This document shows, piece by piece, positions 1 through 5,090 of a stretch of DNA of 5,090 nucleotides. The position numbers and the translations under genes are program-made. This stretch comes from an uncultured Alphaproteobacteria bacterium (lineage in GTDB: Bacteria; Pseudomonadota; Alphaproteobacteria; Rhizobiales; Ancalomicrobiaceae), in contig CALFRR010000077.1 of assembly GCA_937919435.1 (NCBI GenBank), positions 1 through 5,090 of the forward strand, written 5' to 3'. Positions within the stretch are counted from its first letter, which is position 1, and the number at the start of each line of letters is the position of its first letter. The notes beneath the pieces were generated by a model, which searched no databases, was not told the origin of the DNA, and was given only the letters and a program-made list of their open reading frames with translations.

Positions 1-1229
1 GGGCGCGGGCCGAGGGAACCGGCCGTCCCTCGCTGATCCTCCTCGACATCGACCACTTCAAGAACGTCAACGACAGCCTCGGCCTGTCGATCGGCGATTC
101 GATGCTGCTGACGGTGGCCCGACGGCTGGCCCGGCAGATCAAGCCGCAGGACACGCTGGCCCGGATGGACGGCGACCAGTTCGGCATCGTCGTCATCTCG
201 GAGACCGAGCCGGAGCGGATCGCCGCCTTCGCCGACGGCATCCGGCGGGCGCTGAAGGCGCCGATCACGCTCGGCGAGCGGGAGGTGTTCCTGACCACCT
301 CGATCGGCGTCGCGATCTTCGATGCGGCGACCCGCAAGGAGGACGACCTCGTCAAGGACGCCGAGATCGCGATGTATCACGCCAAACGGCTCGGCGGCGA
401 CCGGATCGAGGTGTTCCGCCCGTCGCTCAGGCAGCACTCGGTCGACATCCTGGCGATCGAATCCGATCTCCGGCGGGCGTTGGAGCGGGAGGAGATCAAG
501 GTCGTCTTCCAGCCGATCATTCGGCTCGTCGACGATTCGATCGCCGGCTTCGAGGCGCTGGTACGCTGGGATCACCCGAAGCGCGGCCGGCTCGGCCCGG
601 CCGAGTTCATCTCGATCGCCGAACGCTCCGGGCTGATCATCCCGCTCGGCCTGCTGGTGCTCGAGAAGGCGGCGCGGCAGCTGTCGGCGTGGCAGGAGGA
701 GTTCGGCAGCGATCTCGGGATCTTCTGCTCGGTCAACGTCTCGTCGCGCCAGTTGTTGCGACACGACCTGATCAACGACGTCAAGGCGGTGCTGACCCGG
801 GTCGACGTGGCCCGCGGCACCCTGAAGATCGAAGTGACCGAGAGCCTGGTGATGGAGAACCCGGAATACGCCGCCAAGGTGCTCGAGCGAATCAAGGAAC
901 TCGGAACCTCGTTGGCGCTCGACGACTTCGGCACCGGCTACTCGTCGCTCGCCTATCTGCAGCGCTTCCCGTTCGATTCGATCAAGATCGACCAGTCGTT
1001 CGTCCGCGGCACCGGCAAGAGCCAGGCGGTTCTGCTGCGCTCGATCGTGGCCCTCGCCCACGACCTCGGGATGGACGTGATCGCCGAAGGCGCCGAGACG
1101 GCGGGCGAGATCGACATGCTGCGCGGGCTCTCCTGCGAATACGCGCAGGGCTTCGGTCTCGGCGAGCCGATGCCGGCGGAGGACGCCCGCAAGCTCATCT
1201 CCCGCTCGATGCGGGTGGCGGCGCAGTAG
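1..1229 (+). CDS. GGDEF-EAL protein, likely c-di-GMP phosphodiesterase (5' end missing)
   Basis: The gene enters the window already open (first full codon at 3) and ends at TAG 1227-1229, giving 408 visible residues. Residues 11-105 are a GGDEF domain (DIDHFKNVND at 15-24), but its signature reads DGDQF at 56-60 and the inhibitory site reads KPQD at 47-50 instead of RxxD, so diguanylate cyclase activity and product inhibition are probably lost. Residues from about 148 to 400 are an EAL domain with the expected metal- and substrate-binding residues: EAL at 184-186, Asn245 in NVSSRQ, the EVTES glutamates 277 and 280, Asp307-Asp308 in DDFGTGYSS, Lys328, Glu362 and Gln382. Inference: it hydrolyses c-di-GMP to pGpG, with the GGDEF half acting as a regulatory or GTP-sensing module. 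Any sensor or membrane segments lie upstream of the window. It converges on SURF1 and overlaps it by 35 bp. The family call is firm; the activity is inferred. Confidence 0.95.
   Translation, partial: ARAEGTGRPSLILLDIDHFKNVNDSLGLSIGDSMLLTVARRLARQIKPQDTLARMDGDQFGIVVISETEPERIAAFADGIRRALKAPITLGEREVFLTTSIGVAIFDAATRKEDDLVKDAEIAMYHAKRLGGDRIEVFRPSLRQHSVDILAIESDLRRALEREEIKVVFQPIIRLVDDSIAGFEALVRWDHPKRGRLGPAEFISIAERSGLIIPLGLLVLEKAARQLSAWQEEFGSDLGIFCSVNVSSRQLLRHDLINDVKAVLTRVDVARGTLKIEVTESLVMENPEYAAKVLERIKELGTSLALDDFGTGYSSLAYLQRFPFDSIKIDQSFVRGTGKSQAVLLRSIVALAHDLGMDVIAEGAETAGEIDMLRGLSCEYAQGFGLGEPMPAEDARKLISRSMRVAAQ
168..182 (+). other. Degenerate GGDEF active-site motif (DGDQF)
   Basis: The five codons gac ggc gac cag ttc stand where GG(D/E)EF is expected. 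The first glycine, which contacts the guanine nucleotide, is Asp, and the catalytic glutamate is Gln. Comparable substitutions in GGDEF-EAL hybrid proteins go with loss of cyclase activity. The surrounding fold elements (DIDHFKNVND before it, FLTTSIGVAIF after it) remain, so the domain probably still folds. Confidence 0.85.
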
Positions 1230-1965
1230 AGCGGAGCGACCGGCGCGCGAAGGCGGCGAAGACGCCGAGACAGGCGGCCGCCAGTCCGTACCAGGTCAGC
1301 GCGTAGCCGAGGTGGTCGTTCGGGAACGCCACCCGCGTCTCGCCGGCCTGCGGCAGGCCGGAGGCCGGGGTGGCGCTCGCCTCGGCATCGACGCTGAACG
1401 GAGCGACCCGGGTCGGTTCGAGGCCGAAGGCGGCGGCGAGCGCGGCAGTGTCGCGGACGAACCACAGCCGGTGGGCGGGATCGTCGGCCGGCGCGAAGGC
1501 GCCGCGCGGTTCGGAGCGGCGGAGGATGCCGACGATCTCGACCGGTCCCTCGGGCGGCGGTGCGACCGTCCGATCGGGCGGAAGCACGGTCGGCACGAAG
1601 CCGCGGTTGATCCAGACGATCGAGCCGTCGTCGCGGGCGAGCGGCGCCATCAGGAAGACGCCCGGGCCGCCGAAGCGGCCGTGCGGTTCGCCGAGGACGG
1701 CGTGGACCCGTGCCTCGATGCCGGGGAGAAAGCGACCGTAGAGGCGGACGCGGCGCCAGTCGAGATCCTCGGGGGCTGTGGCACGGGCTTCGGCGAGGCC
1801 GGGCGCGGCGATCGGCGGGCCGTGGACCCGGGCGGCGACGGTGGCGATCAGCTCGGTCTTCCAGGCGAGCCGGCGGACCTGCCAGGTGCCGAGCCCGGCC
1901 AGGATCGCGGTCGCCACCAGCGTCGCCAGCGCCGGAGCGAGGAGACGCCGCCGGGCCGCGATCAT
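1195..1965 (-). CDS. SURF1 family cytochrome c oxidase biogenesis protein
   Basis: A 256-aa protein of normal bacterial SURF1 length. SURF1 proteins are inner-membrane factors that help place heme a in subunit I of aa3-type oxidases. Residues 8-26 form the first membrane segment, followed by the family motif GTWQVRRLAWK at 26-36. A periplasmic domain contains YGRFLPG (76-82) and the conserved VWINRGFVP (117-125). A second membrane segment at about 220-240 starts with the typical HLGYALTWYGLA. The ATG at 1965 overlaps the stop of the DUF983 gene as ATGA, suggesting translational coupling; a GGAG (1974-1977) lies 8 nt upstream. It is the last gene of the minus-strand cluster. Its final 11 codons and stop overlap the convergent GGDEF-EAL gene. 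The tail after the second membrane segment is short and rich in Pro, Ala and Ser (RSTAPPPASSGR). Confidence 0.95.
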   Translation of the reverse strand: MIAARRRLLAPALATLVATAILAGLGTWQVRRLAWKTELIATVAARVHGPPIAAPGLAEARATAPEDLDWRRVRLYGRFLPGIEARVHAVLGEPHGRFGGPGVFLMAPLARDDGSIVWINRGFVPTVLPPDRTVAPPPEGPVEIVGILRRSEPRGAFAPADDPAHRLWFVRDTAALAAAFGLEPTRVAPFSVDAEASATPASGLPQAGETRVAFPNDHLGYALTWYGLAAACLGVFAAFARRSLRSTAPPPASSGR

Positions 1966-2375
1966 CGGTCGCGCTCCACCGCCGTGCGTCCCTCGCCGGC
2001 CCGGCGGCGATACTGCTGGCCGATCAGCGCCGCCTTGGCGACGCGCAGACCGACGAGCGACAGCACCACCGCCAGCGGTCCCCACAGCACCGCGTGGAGC
2101 CAATAGGCGGGCGTGTACCTCACCTCGACGACCAGTGCGCCGACGACCACGACGAAGCCGACCAGCAGGATGACGAACACCGCCGGCCCGTCGCCGGCAT
2201 CGGCGAAGCCGTAATCGAGGCCGCAGACCTCGCAGGCCGGGGCGACCGTCAGCCCGCGGCAGAACAGCCGACCGCGGCCGCAGGCCGGGCAGCGGCCGAG
2301 GAACGCCTGAGCAAACGCGGGCGCGACCGGACGGACGCCGGAGGCCGGATCCGGGAACGGGGCGGGGTCGATGAT
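1962..2375 (-). CDS. DUF983 family membrane protein, apparent ATC start
   Basis: A 137-aa protein when read from ATC at 2375. Two cysteine pairs, CPACG at 29-33 and CEVCG at 48-52, resemble a small zinc-ribbon-like knuckle. They are followed by LDYGFADAGDGPAVFVILL, a stretch characteristic of the DUF983 proteins found in alphaproteobacterial oxidase clusters, and by two membrane segments at about 64-84 and 91-112. The biochemical role of DUF983 is not established; its place between subunit III and SURF1 suggests a part in oxidase assembly. No ATG, GTG or TTG lies in frame between the last 200 or so bases of ctaE and GTG 2180, which would remove both cysteine pairs. ATC 2375 sits 5 nt after GGAG and 11 nt after the ctaE stop, the same gap as between ctaG and ctaE. 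CTG 2390, overlapping the ctaE stop, is an alternative. The gene is firm; the exact start is uncertain. Confidence 0.9.
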   Translation of the reverse strand: MIDPAPFPDPASGVRPVAPAFAQAFLGRCPACGRGRLFCRGLTVAPACEVCGLDYGFADAGDGPAVFVILLVGFVVVVGALVVEVRYTPAYWLHAVLWGPLAVVLSLVGLRVAKAALIGQQYRRRAGEGRTAVERDR

Positions 2376-2380
2376 CTTCC

Positions 2381-2384
2381 CTCC
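2381..2384 (-). promoter_or_regulatory. Shine-Dalgarno supporting the ATC start of the DUF983 gene
   Basis: The 11-nt gap after the ctaE stop reads GGGGAGGGAAG on the minus strand. Its GGAG core is 5 nt from ATC 2375 and 8 nt from a second ATC at 2372. This is the only good ribosome binding site near the N-terminus of the conserved DUF983 reading frame, and it is the reason ATC 2375 is preferred over CTG 2390. Confidence 0.6.
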
Positions 2385-2386
2385 CC

Positions 2387-3259
2387 TCAGTGTCCGCCGA
2401 CGACGCCGCGGCCGAAGACGTAGATCGAGACGAACAGGAACAACCAGACCACGTCGACGAAGTGCCAGTACCAGCTCGCCGCCTCGAAGCCGACGTGGCG
2501 TTCCGGAGTGAAGTGGCCGGAGGAGGCACGGATCAGGCAGACCGCGAGAAAGATCGTCCCGATGATCACGTGGAAGCCGTGGAAGCCGGTCGCCATGTAG
2601 AAGGCCGCGCCGTAGATCGAGCCGGAGAAGCCGAAATGGGCATGGGCGTATTCGTAGGCCTGCAGGGTGGTGAACAACAGGCCGAGCCCGACGGTCATGG
2701 CGAGGCCCTGCCGCAGTCCCTTGCGATCGCCTTCCAGCAGGCACTGGTGGGCCCAGGTCACGGTGGTGCCGGAGAGCAGCAGGATCAGCGTGTTGAGGAA
2801 CGGCAGATGCCAGGGATCGAAGGTCTCCACCCCCTTCGGCGGCCATACCCCGCCGGTGAACTCGGCGCGCAGATACTGCTTCAGCTCGGCCGGGAACCAG
2901 GCGGCGTCGAACCAGGCCCAGAACCAGGCGACGAAGAACATCACCTCGGAGGCGATGAACAGCCCCATGCCGATCCTGAGATGGCGGCCGACGACGGGCG
3001 TGTGATGGCCCGCATGGGCCTCGTCGACCACGTCCGACCACCAGCCGAACACGGTGTAGAGCACCAGCACCAGACCGAGGACGAAGATCCAGGGATTGGC
3101 GACGTTCACCCCGGCGATCTCCAGCGTCTCGCCGAGCTTCCAGCGGAACAGGCCGACCGCGCCGAAGGCCATGACGAAGGTTCCGAGCGAGGCGGCGAGC
3201 GGCCAGGGGCTGGGATCGACGATGTGGAAGGAATGGGTCTTGCCGTGGGCCTCGGACAT
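2387..3259 (-). CDS. ctaE: Cytochrome c oxidase subunit III (aa3-type)
   Basis: A 290-aa, seven-helix subunit III of the heme-copper oxidase in the inner membrane. The protein has no redox cofactor; in this family it stabilises subunit I and its proton uptake. The N-terminus HIVDPSPWPL (12-21) is typical of alphaproteobacterial and mitochondrial COX3. Other hallmarks are WWSDVVDE (73-80), GHHTPVV (84-90), GLFIASEVMFFVAWFWAWF (99-117), HQCLLEGDR (171-179), TGFHGFHVIIG (224-234) and EAASWYWHFVDVVWL (259-273). Length is normal for the single-subunit form. The start is ATG 3259, with GGAG (3266-3269) 6 nt upstream. An in-frame GTG at 3274 overlapping the ctaG stop would add five residues but has no ribosome binding site. 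The gene follows ctaG by 11 nt and precedes the DUF983 gene by 11 nt, as in a single operon. Confidence 0.97.
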   Translation of the reverse strand: MSEAHGKTHSFHIVDPSPWPLAASLGTFVMAFGAVGLFRWKLGETLEIAGVNVANPWIFVLGLVLVLYTVFGWWSDVVDEAHAGHHTPVVGRHLRIGMGLFIASEVMFFVAWFWAWFDAAWFPAELKQYLRAEFTGGVWPPKGVETFDPWHLPFLNTLILLLSGTTVTWAHQCLLEGDRKGLRQGLAMTVGLGLLFTTLQAYEYAHAHFGFSGSIYGAAFYMATGFHGFHVIIGTIFLAVCLIRASSGHFTPERHVGFEAASWYWHFVDVVWLFLFVSIYVFGRGVVGGH

Positions 3260-3261
3260 GG

Positions 3262-3276
3262 CGGTCTCCGTCACAG
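3262..3276 (-). repeat. 15-bp stop/Shine-Dalgarno repeat, copy 1 (ctaG-ctaE junction)
   Basis: The minus strand reads CTGTGACGGAGACCG. It includes the ctaG stop TGA and the GGAG that serves ctaE. An identical copy lies at 4074-4088 between ctaB and the coxF-like gene. Confidence 0.8.
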
Positions 3277-3888
3277 CGGTTCGGGGCGGGAGCGGGTCGG
3301 CGGACCGGCGGGAACCGCGGCGGCGCGCGGCTCCTCGGCGGGGAAGAAGGTGTAGGAGAGGGTCAGCCCGGCGAGGCCGCGGACGTTCTTGTCGCCGTCG
3401 ATGCCGGCATCGACGAAGAAGGTGACCGGGGCCTCGATCACCTCGTGCGGCTTCAGGACCTGTTCCTCGAAACAGAAACAGGCGAGCTTGGTGAACCAGT
3501 AGGCGGCGAGCGGCGGGGTGACGTTGAACACGGCGCGGCCGCGGGTCTCGGCGTCGGTCGGGTTCTCGATGCGGAAGTTCACCGTCACCGCCTCGCCGGT
3601 GCGGACCCGGATCGACGGCACGTCCGGTGCGAAGCGCCAGGGCAGGCCTGAGAAGACGTTGGCGTCGAAGCGGACCTCGATGGTGCGGTCGCCGACCGTC
3701 GCCGGAGCGAGGCTCGCGACCTGCGGCGTGCCGCCGTAGCCGGTCACGGCGCAGAACCAGCGGTAGAAGGGCACCGCGGCAAAGGCGGCGCCGAGCATGC
3801 CCAGCGCCAACCCGAAACAGGCGACGGCGACCGCCCGGTGGCGGGAGGGGCGGACGGTACGGCGCGGCGCGACCGGCGGATCGGCCAT
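3271..3888 (-). CDS. ctaG: Cytochrome c oxidase assembly protein CtaG (Cox11), CuB copper chaperone
   Basis: A 205-aa Cox11/CtaG protein, a membrane-anchored periplasmic copper chaperone needed to build the CuB site of subunit I. A basic cytoplasmic N-terminus (Arg-rich, residues 9-18) is followed by one membrane helix at about 19-40. Next come PFYRWFCAVTGYGG (40-53, with the conserved Cys46) and an immunoglobulin-like domain containing FNVTP (121-125) and the copper-binding CFCFEEQ (137-143; Cys137 and Cys139). PVTFFVD (154-160) and LTLSYTFFP (175-183) close the domain. The last 22 residues are a Pro/Ala/Arg-rich tail outside the conserved fold. ATG 3888 lies 2 nt after the coxF-like stop, and its Shine-Dalgarno GGAGG (3895-3899) lies within the last codons of that gene, so translation of the two may be linked. 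All three key cysteines are present. Confidence 0.97.
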   Translation of the reverse strand: MADPPVAPRRTVRPSRHRAVAVACFGLALGMLGAAFAAVPFYRWFCAVTGYGGTPQVASLAPATVGDRTIEVRFDANVFSGLPWRFAPDVPSIRVRTGEAVTVNFRIENPTDAETRGRAVFNVTPPLAAYWFTKLACFCFEEQVLKPHEVIEAPVTFFVDAGIDGDKNVRGLAGLTLSYTFFPAEEPRAAAVPAGPPTRSRPEPL

Positions 3889-3890
3889 CG

Positions 3891-4070
3891 TCAGCCTCCG
3901 AAGAACGGCAGGCGCAGGCCGAGCTTGGCGAGCGTCATCACGTAGAAGAGGCCGGCGAGCGCGACCAGCAGGAAGCCGAGCGCCCGGTTGCGCGACCGGC
4001 GGGCGGCGAGTTCGGCCTCGCTCGGGCGGACCCGGACAACCGGTTCGACGGGGAAATCGGATGGCAACAC
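3891..4070 (-). CDS. coxF: CoxF-like small membrane protein (59 aa)
   Basis: A small gene between ctaB and ctaG that automatic callers may skip. It starts at GTG 4070, with GGAG (4078-4081) 7 nt upstream, and ends at TGA 3891-3893. The 59-residue product has a soluble N-terminus with an acidic patch (SEAE, 17-20), a basic cluster RRSRNR (24-29) and one hydrophobic helix at about 30-47 (ALGFLLVALAGLFYVMTLAKL), then PFFGG at the end. Length, the basic-then-helix layout, the LFYVMTLAKLG pattern and the position all match the small protein annotated coxF in some rhizobial oxidase clusters. The positive-inside rule puts the N-terminus in the cytoplasm. No enzymatic motif is seen and its role is unknown; an accessory role in oxidase assembly is an inference from context. 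No earlier start is possible, because the first in-frame stop upstream is the ctaB TGA, 12 nt before the GTG. A TTG at 4067 is a weaker alternative start. Confidence 0.85.
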   Translation of the reverse strand: MLPSDFPVEPVVRVRPSEAELAARRSRNRALGFLLVALAGLFYVMTLAKLGLRLPFFGG

Positions 4071-4073
4071 GAC

Positions 4074-4088
4074 CGGTCTCCGTCACAG
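4074..4088 (-). repeat. 15-bp stop/Shine-Dalgarno repeat, copy 2 (ctaB-coxF junction)
   Basis: Identical to the copy at 3262-3276. Here the TGA inside it is the ctaB stop (4083-4085) and the GGAG (4078-4081) is the ribosome binding site of the coxF-like gene. Confidence 0.8.
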
Positions 4089-5012
4089 GAGGGCGACGAT
4101 CCGCTCGCCACCGAGGGTGGCAAACAGGGCGAACAGTTGAAGGATCGAGAAGCCGAACAGGCGCAGGCAGGCCCGCCGCGCCGGTTCGCCGTCGCGGATC
4201 GCCCGGACCCGCCACGCCAGGGCGACGAACGCCGCACCGCCGAGGCCGGCGACGAGGCCGTAGGCCGGGCCGGCGAAGCCCCGGCCGAGGGGCGTGAGAG
4301 CGACGGGCAGGAGGGCGACCAGGGCGAAGCCGACGGCATAGGCGAAGATCCGGTCGCGGGTCACCGTCGGGCCGGCGACCACCGGCAGCATCGGCACCCC
4401 GGCGCGGGCGTAGTCGTCGTGGCGGACCAGCGCCAGCGCCCAGAAATGGGCGGGGGTCCAGACGAAGATCATCGCGAACAGGACCAGCGGCTCGAGCGCC
4501 AGCCCGCCGGTCGCCGCGGCCCAGGCGACCACCGGCGGCAGGGCGCCGGCGGCCCCGCCGATGACGATGTTCTGGGCGGTGCGGCGCTTCAGGATCATCG
4601 AATAGACGACGACGTAGAAGACGATGGTGAAGGCGAGCAGGCCGGCGGCGAACCAGCCGGCGGCCAGCCCGAGCAGCAGCACCGCCCCGACCGCCAGGGT
4701 CAGGCCGAAGGCCAGCGCCTCGTCGGGGGCGATGCGGCCGGCGGGGATCGGGCGGTTGCGGGTGCGGGCCATCACCGCGTCGATGTCGGCGTCCCACCAC
4801 TGGTTCAGTGCGCCCGCCGCGCCGGCCCCGACGGCGATCGCCAGGATCGCGATCGCGTCGTCGATCGGCCGGAACGGATGCGGCGCGACCAGCAGGCCGA
4901 CCATCGCGGTGAAGATCACCAGCGACATCACCCGCGGCTTCAGCAACGCCCAATAGTCGGCCGGCGCGGCGAGCGAGAGCCGGGTGCGGGTGTCGAGGCC
5001 GAGATCGGTCAT
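4083..5012 (-). CDS. ctaB: Protoheme IX farnesyltransferase (heme o synthase)
   Basis: A 309-aa polytopic UbiA-family prenyltransferase with about nine membrane helices. It transfers a farnesyl group from farnesyl diphosphate to the vinyl group of heme b, giving heme o, the precursor of heme a. The Mg-diphosphate motif NQWWDADID is at 70-78 (Asn70, Asp74, Asp78), followed by ARTRNRPIPAGRI (82-94). Other family hallmarks are MILKRRTAQNIVIGGAAGALPP (139-160), VWTPAHFWALAL (184-195) and HDDYARAGVPMLPVVAG (198-214), which includes the second Asp-rich site. Length is normal and no key residue is missing. ATG 5012 was chosen because AAGGA (5018-5022) lies 5 nt upstream; an in-frame ATG at 5018 would overlap that site and add only two residues. 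It is the first gene of the cluster seen here. Subunit I and II genes are usual upstream neighbours but are outside the window. Confidence 0.97.
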   Translation of the reverse strand: MTDLGLDTRTRLSLAAPADYWALLKPRVMSLVIFTAMVGLLVAPHPFRPIDDAIAILAIAVGAGAAGALNQWWDADIDAVMARTRNRPIPAGRIAPDEALAFGLTLAVGAVLLLGLAAGWFAAGLLAFTIVFYVVVYSMILKRRTAQNIVIGGAAGALPPVVAWAAATGGLALEPLVLFAMIFVWTPAHFWALALVRHDDYARAGVPMLPVVAGPTVTRDRIFAYAVGFALVALLPVALTPLGRGFAGPAYGLVAGLGGAAFVALAWRVRAIRDGEPARRACLRLFGFSILQLFALFATLGGERIVALL

Positions 5013-5017
5013 GCGCA

Positions 5018-5025
5018 TCCTTTCC
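5018..5025 (-). promoter_or_regulatory. Shine-Dalgarno deciding the ctaB start
   Basis: The minus strand reads GGAAAGGA followed by TGCGC and ATG. The AAGGA core is 5 nt from ATG 5012. It runs straight into ATG 5018, leaving no spacer, so 5012 is the better start. Confidence 0.7.
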
Positions 5026-5072
5026 GAGGCCGGAGCGGCCGAGCCGCCACCGAAGACACTTCCGTCGTCTTG

Positions 5073-5090
5073 CCCCTCCCCGCTCGAGGG
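5073..5090. other. Partial GC-rich inverted repeat at the window edge
   Basis: The plus strand reads CCCCTCCCC (5073-5081), GCTCGA, then GGG to the edge. If the sequence continues GAGGGG it would form a 9-bp hairpin with a 6-nt loop. Only three bases of the second arm are visible, so this is a guess. No T-run lies on either visible side, so a classic intrinsic terminator is not supported. The rest of the 78-nt stretch 5013-5090 shows no recognisable promoter and no end of an upstream gene. Confidence 0.3.

Noticed and set aside
1312..2423. Plus-strand open frames of 123-264 codons opposite SURF1 and the DUF983 gene
   Set aside because: They are antisense to genes with clear family motifs, have low-complexity Arg/Gly/Ala/Asp composition and show no domain.
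1962..3041. Long upstream extension of the DUF983 frame through ctaE to a start at 3041
   Set aside because: The extension lies wholly within ctaE in another frame and reads as Arg/Pro/Leu-rich noise. DUF983 homology begins only near the end of ctaE.
3260..3274. GTG 3274 as the start of ctaE, overlapping the ctaG stop as GTGA
   Set aside because: No Shine-Dalgarno precedes it, while ATG 3259 has GGAG at 6 nt and gives the usual subunit III N-terminus.
2390..3355. A 321-codon plus-strand open frame opposite ctaE
   Set aside because: It mirrors the codon pattern of ctaE on the other strand; its composition (many Asp, Glu, Gly, Gln, His) is that of an antisense shadow and no motif is recognisable.
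3938..4339. A 133-codon minus-strand open frame across the ctaB-coxF junction
   Set aside because: It overlaps both genes out of frame, is Ser/Pro/Arg-rich, and has no supporting ribosome binding site or domain.
3271..4953. A 560-codon open frame on the minus strand running through ctaB, the coxF-like gene and ctaG
   Set aside because: Only its last 205 codons are a real gene (ctaG). The upstream part is the wrong frame of ctaB and the coxF-like gene, is very rich in Arg, Pro and Gly, and lacks any domain. GC-rich DNA leaves such frames open.
1..5090. A novel defence, mobile or biosynthetic system
   Set aside because: All seven coding regions belong to recognisable families in a known order or are ordinary signalling genes. 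No transposase, integrase, tRNA, direct-repeat array or composition shift is visible.

Overview
The window is GC-rich and almost fully coding. It looks like the chromosome of an alphaproteobacterium, probably a member of the Hyphomicrobiales (Rhizobiales) or a close relative. That placement is an inference from two things: the characteristic order of the aa3-type cytochrome c oxidase assembly genes (ctaB, a tiny coxF-like gene, ctaG, ctaE, a DUF983 gene, SURF1) and the protein motifs. No marker here allows a genus call.

Layout: on the plus strand, positions 1-1229 hold the 3' part of a GGDEF-EAL cyclic-di-GMP gene whose start lies outside the window. Its GGDEF half is degenerate and its EAL half has a complete set of catalytic residues, so it is most likely a c-di-GMP phosphodiesterase. 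From 5012 down to 1195, six genes lie on the minus strand. They are packed with gaps of 2-12 nt or a 4-nt ATGA overlap, as expected of one transcript: ctaB (heme o synthase), coxF-like (59 aa, GTG start), ctaG (Cox11 copper chaperone), ctaE (oxidase subunit III), a DUF983 membrane protein, and SURF1. The genes for subunits I and II, which commonly lie upstream in such operons, would be beyond position 5090 and are not seen.

How they work together: ctaB supplies the farnesylated heme that becomes heme a, CtaG delivers copper to CuB of subunit I, SURF1 assists heme a insertion, CtaE is a structural subunit, and the coxF-like and DUF983 proteins are small membrane proteins that travel with this cluster. 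The c-di-GMP gene is a convergent neighbour with no evident functional link, although its 3' end overlaps SURF1 by 35 bp.

Points worth a second look: the DUF983 gene has no ATG/GTG/TTG start and appears to begin at an ATC codon behind a good Shine-Dalgarno; a 59-aa gene is easily missed; the GGDEF domain has lost its catalytic motif and its inhibitory site; the tail-to-tail genes overlap; and a 15-bp stop-plus-Shine-Dalgarno sequence is repeated at two gene junctions. I see no RNA gene, mobile element, CRISPR array or evidently new multigene system. There is no gene-free stretch over 300 bases; the longest is 5013-5090 at the right edge.
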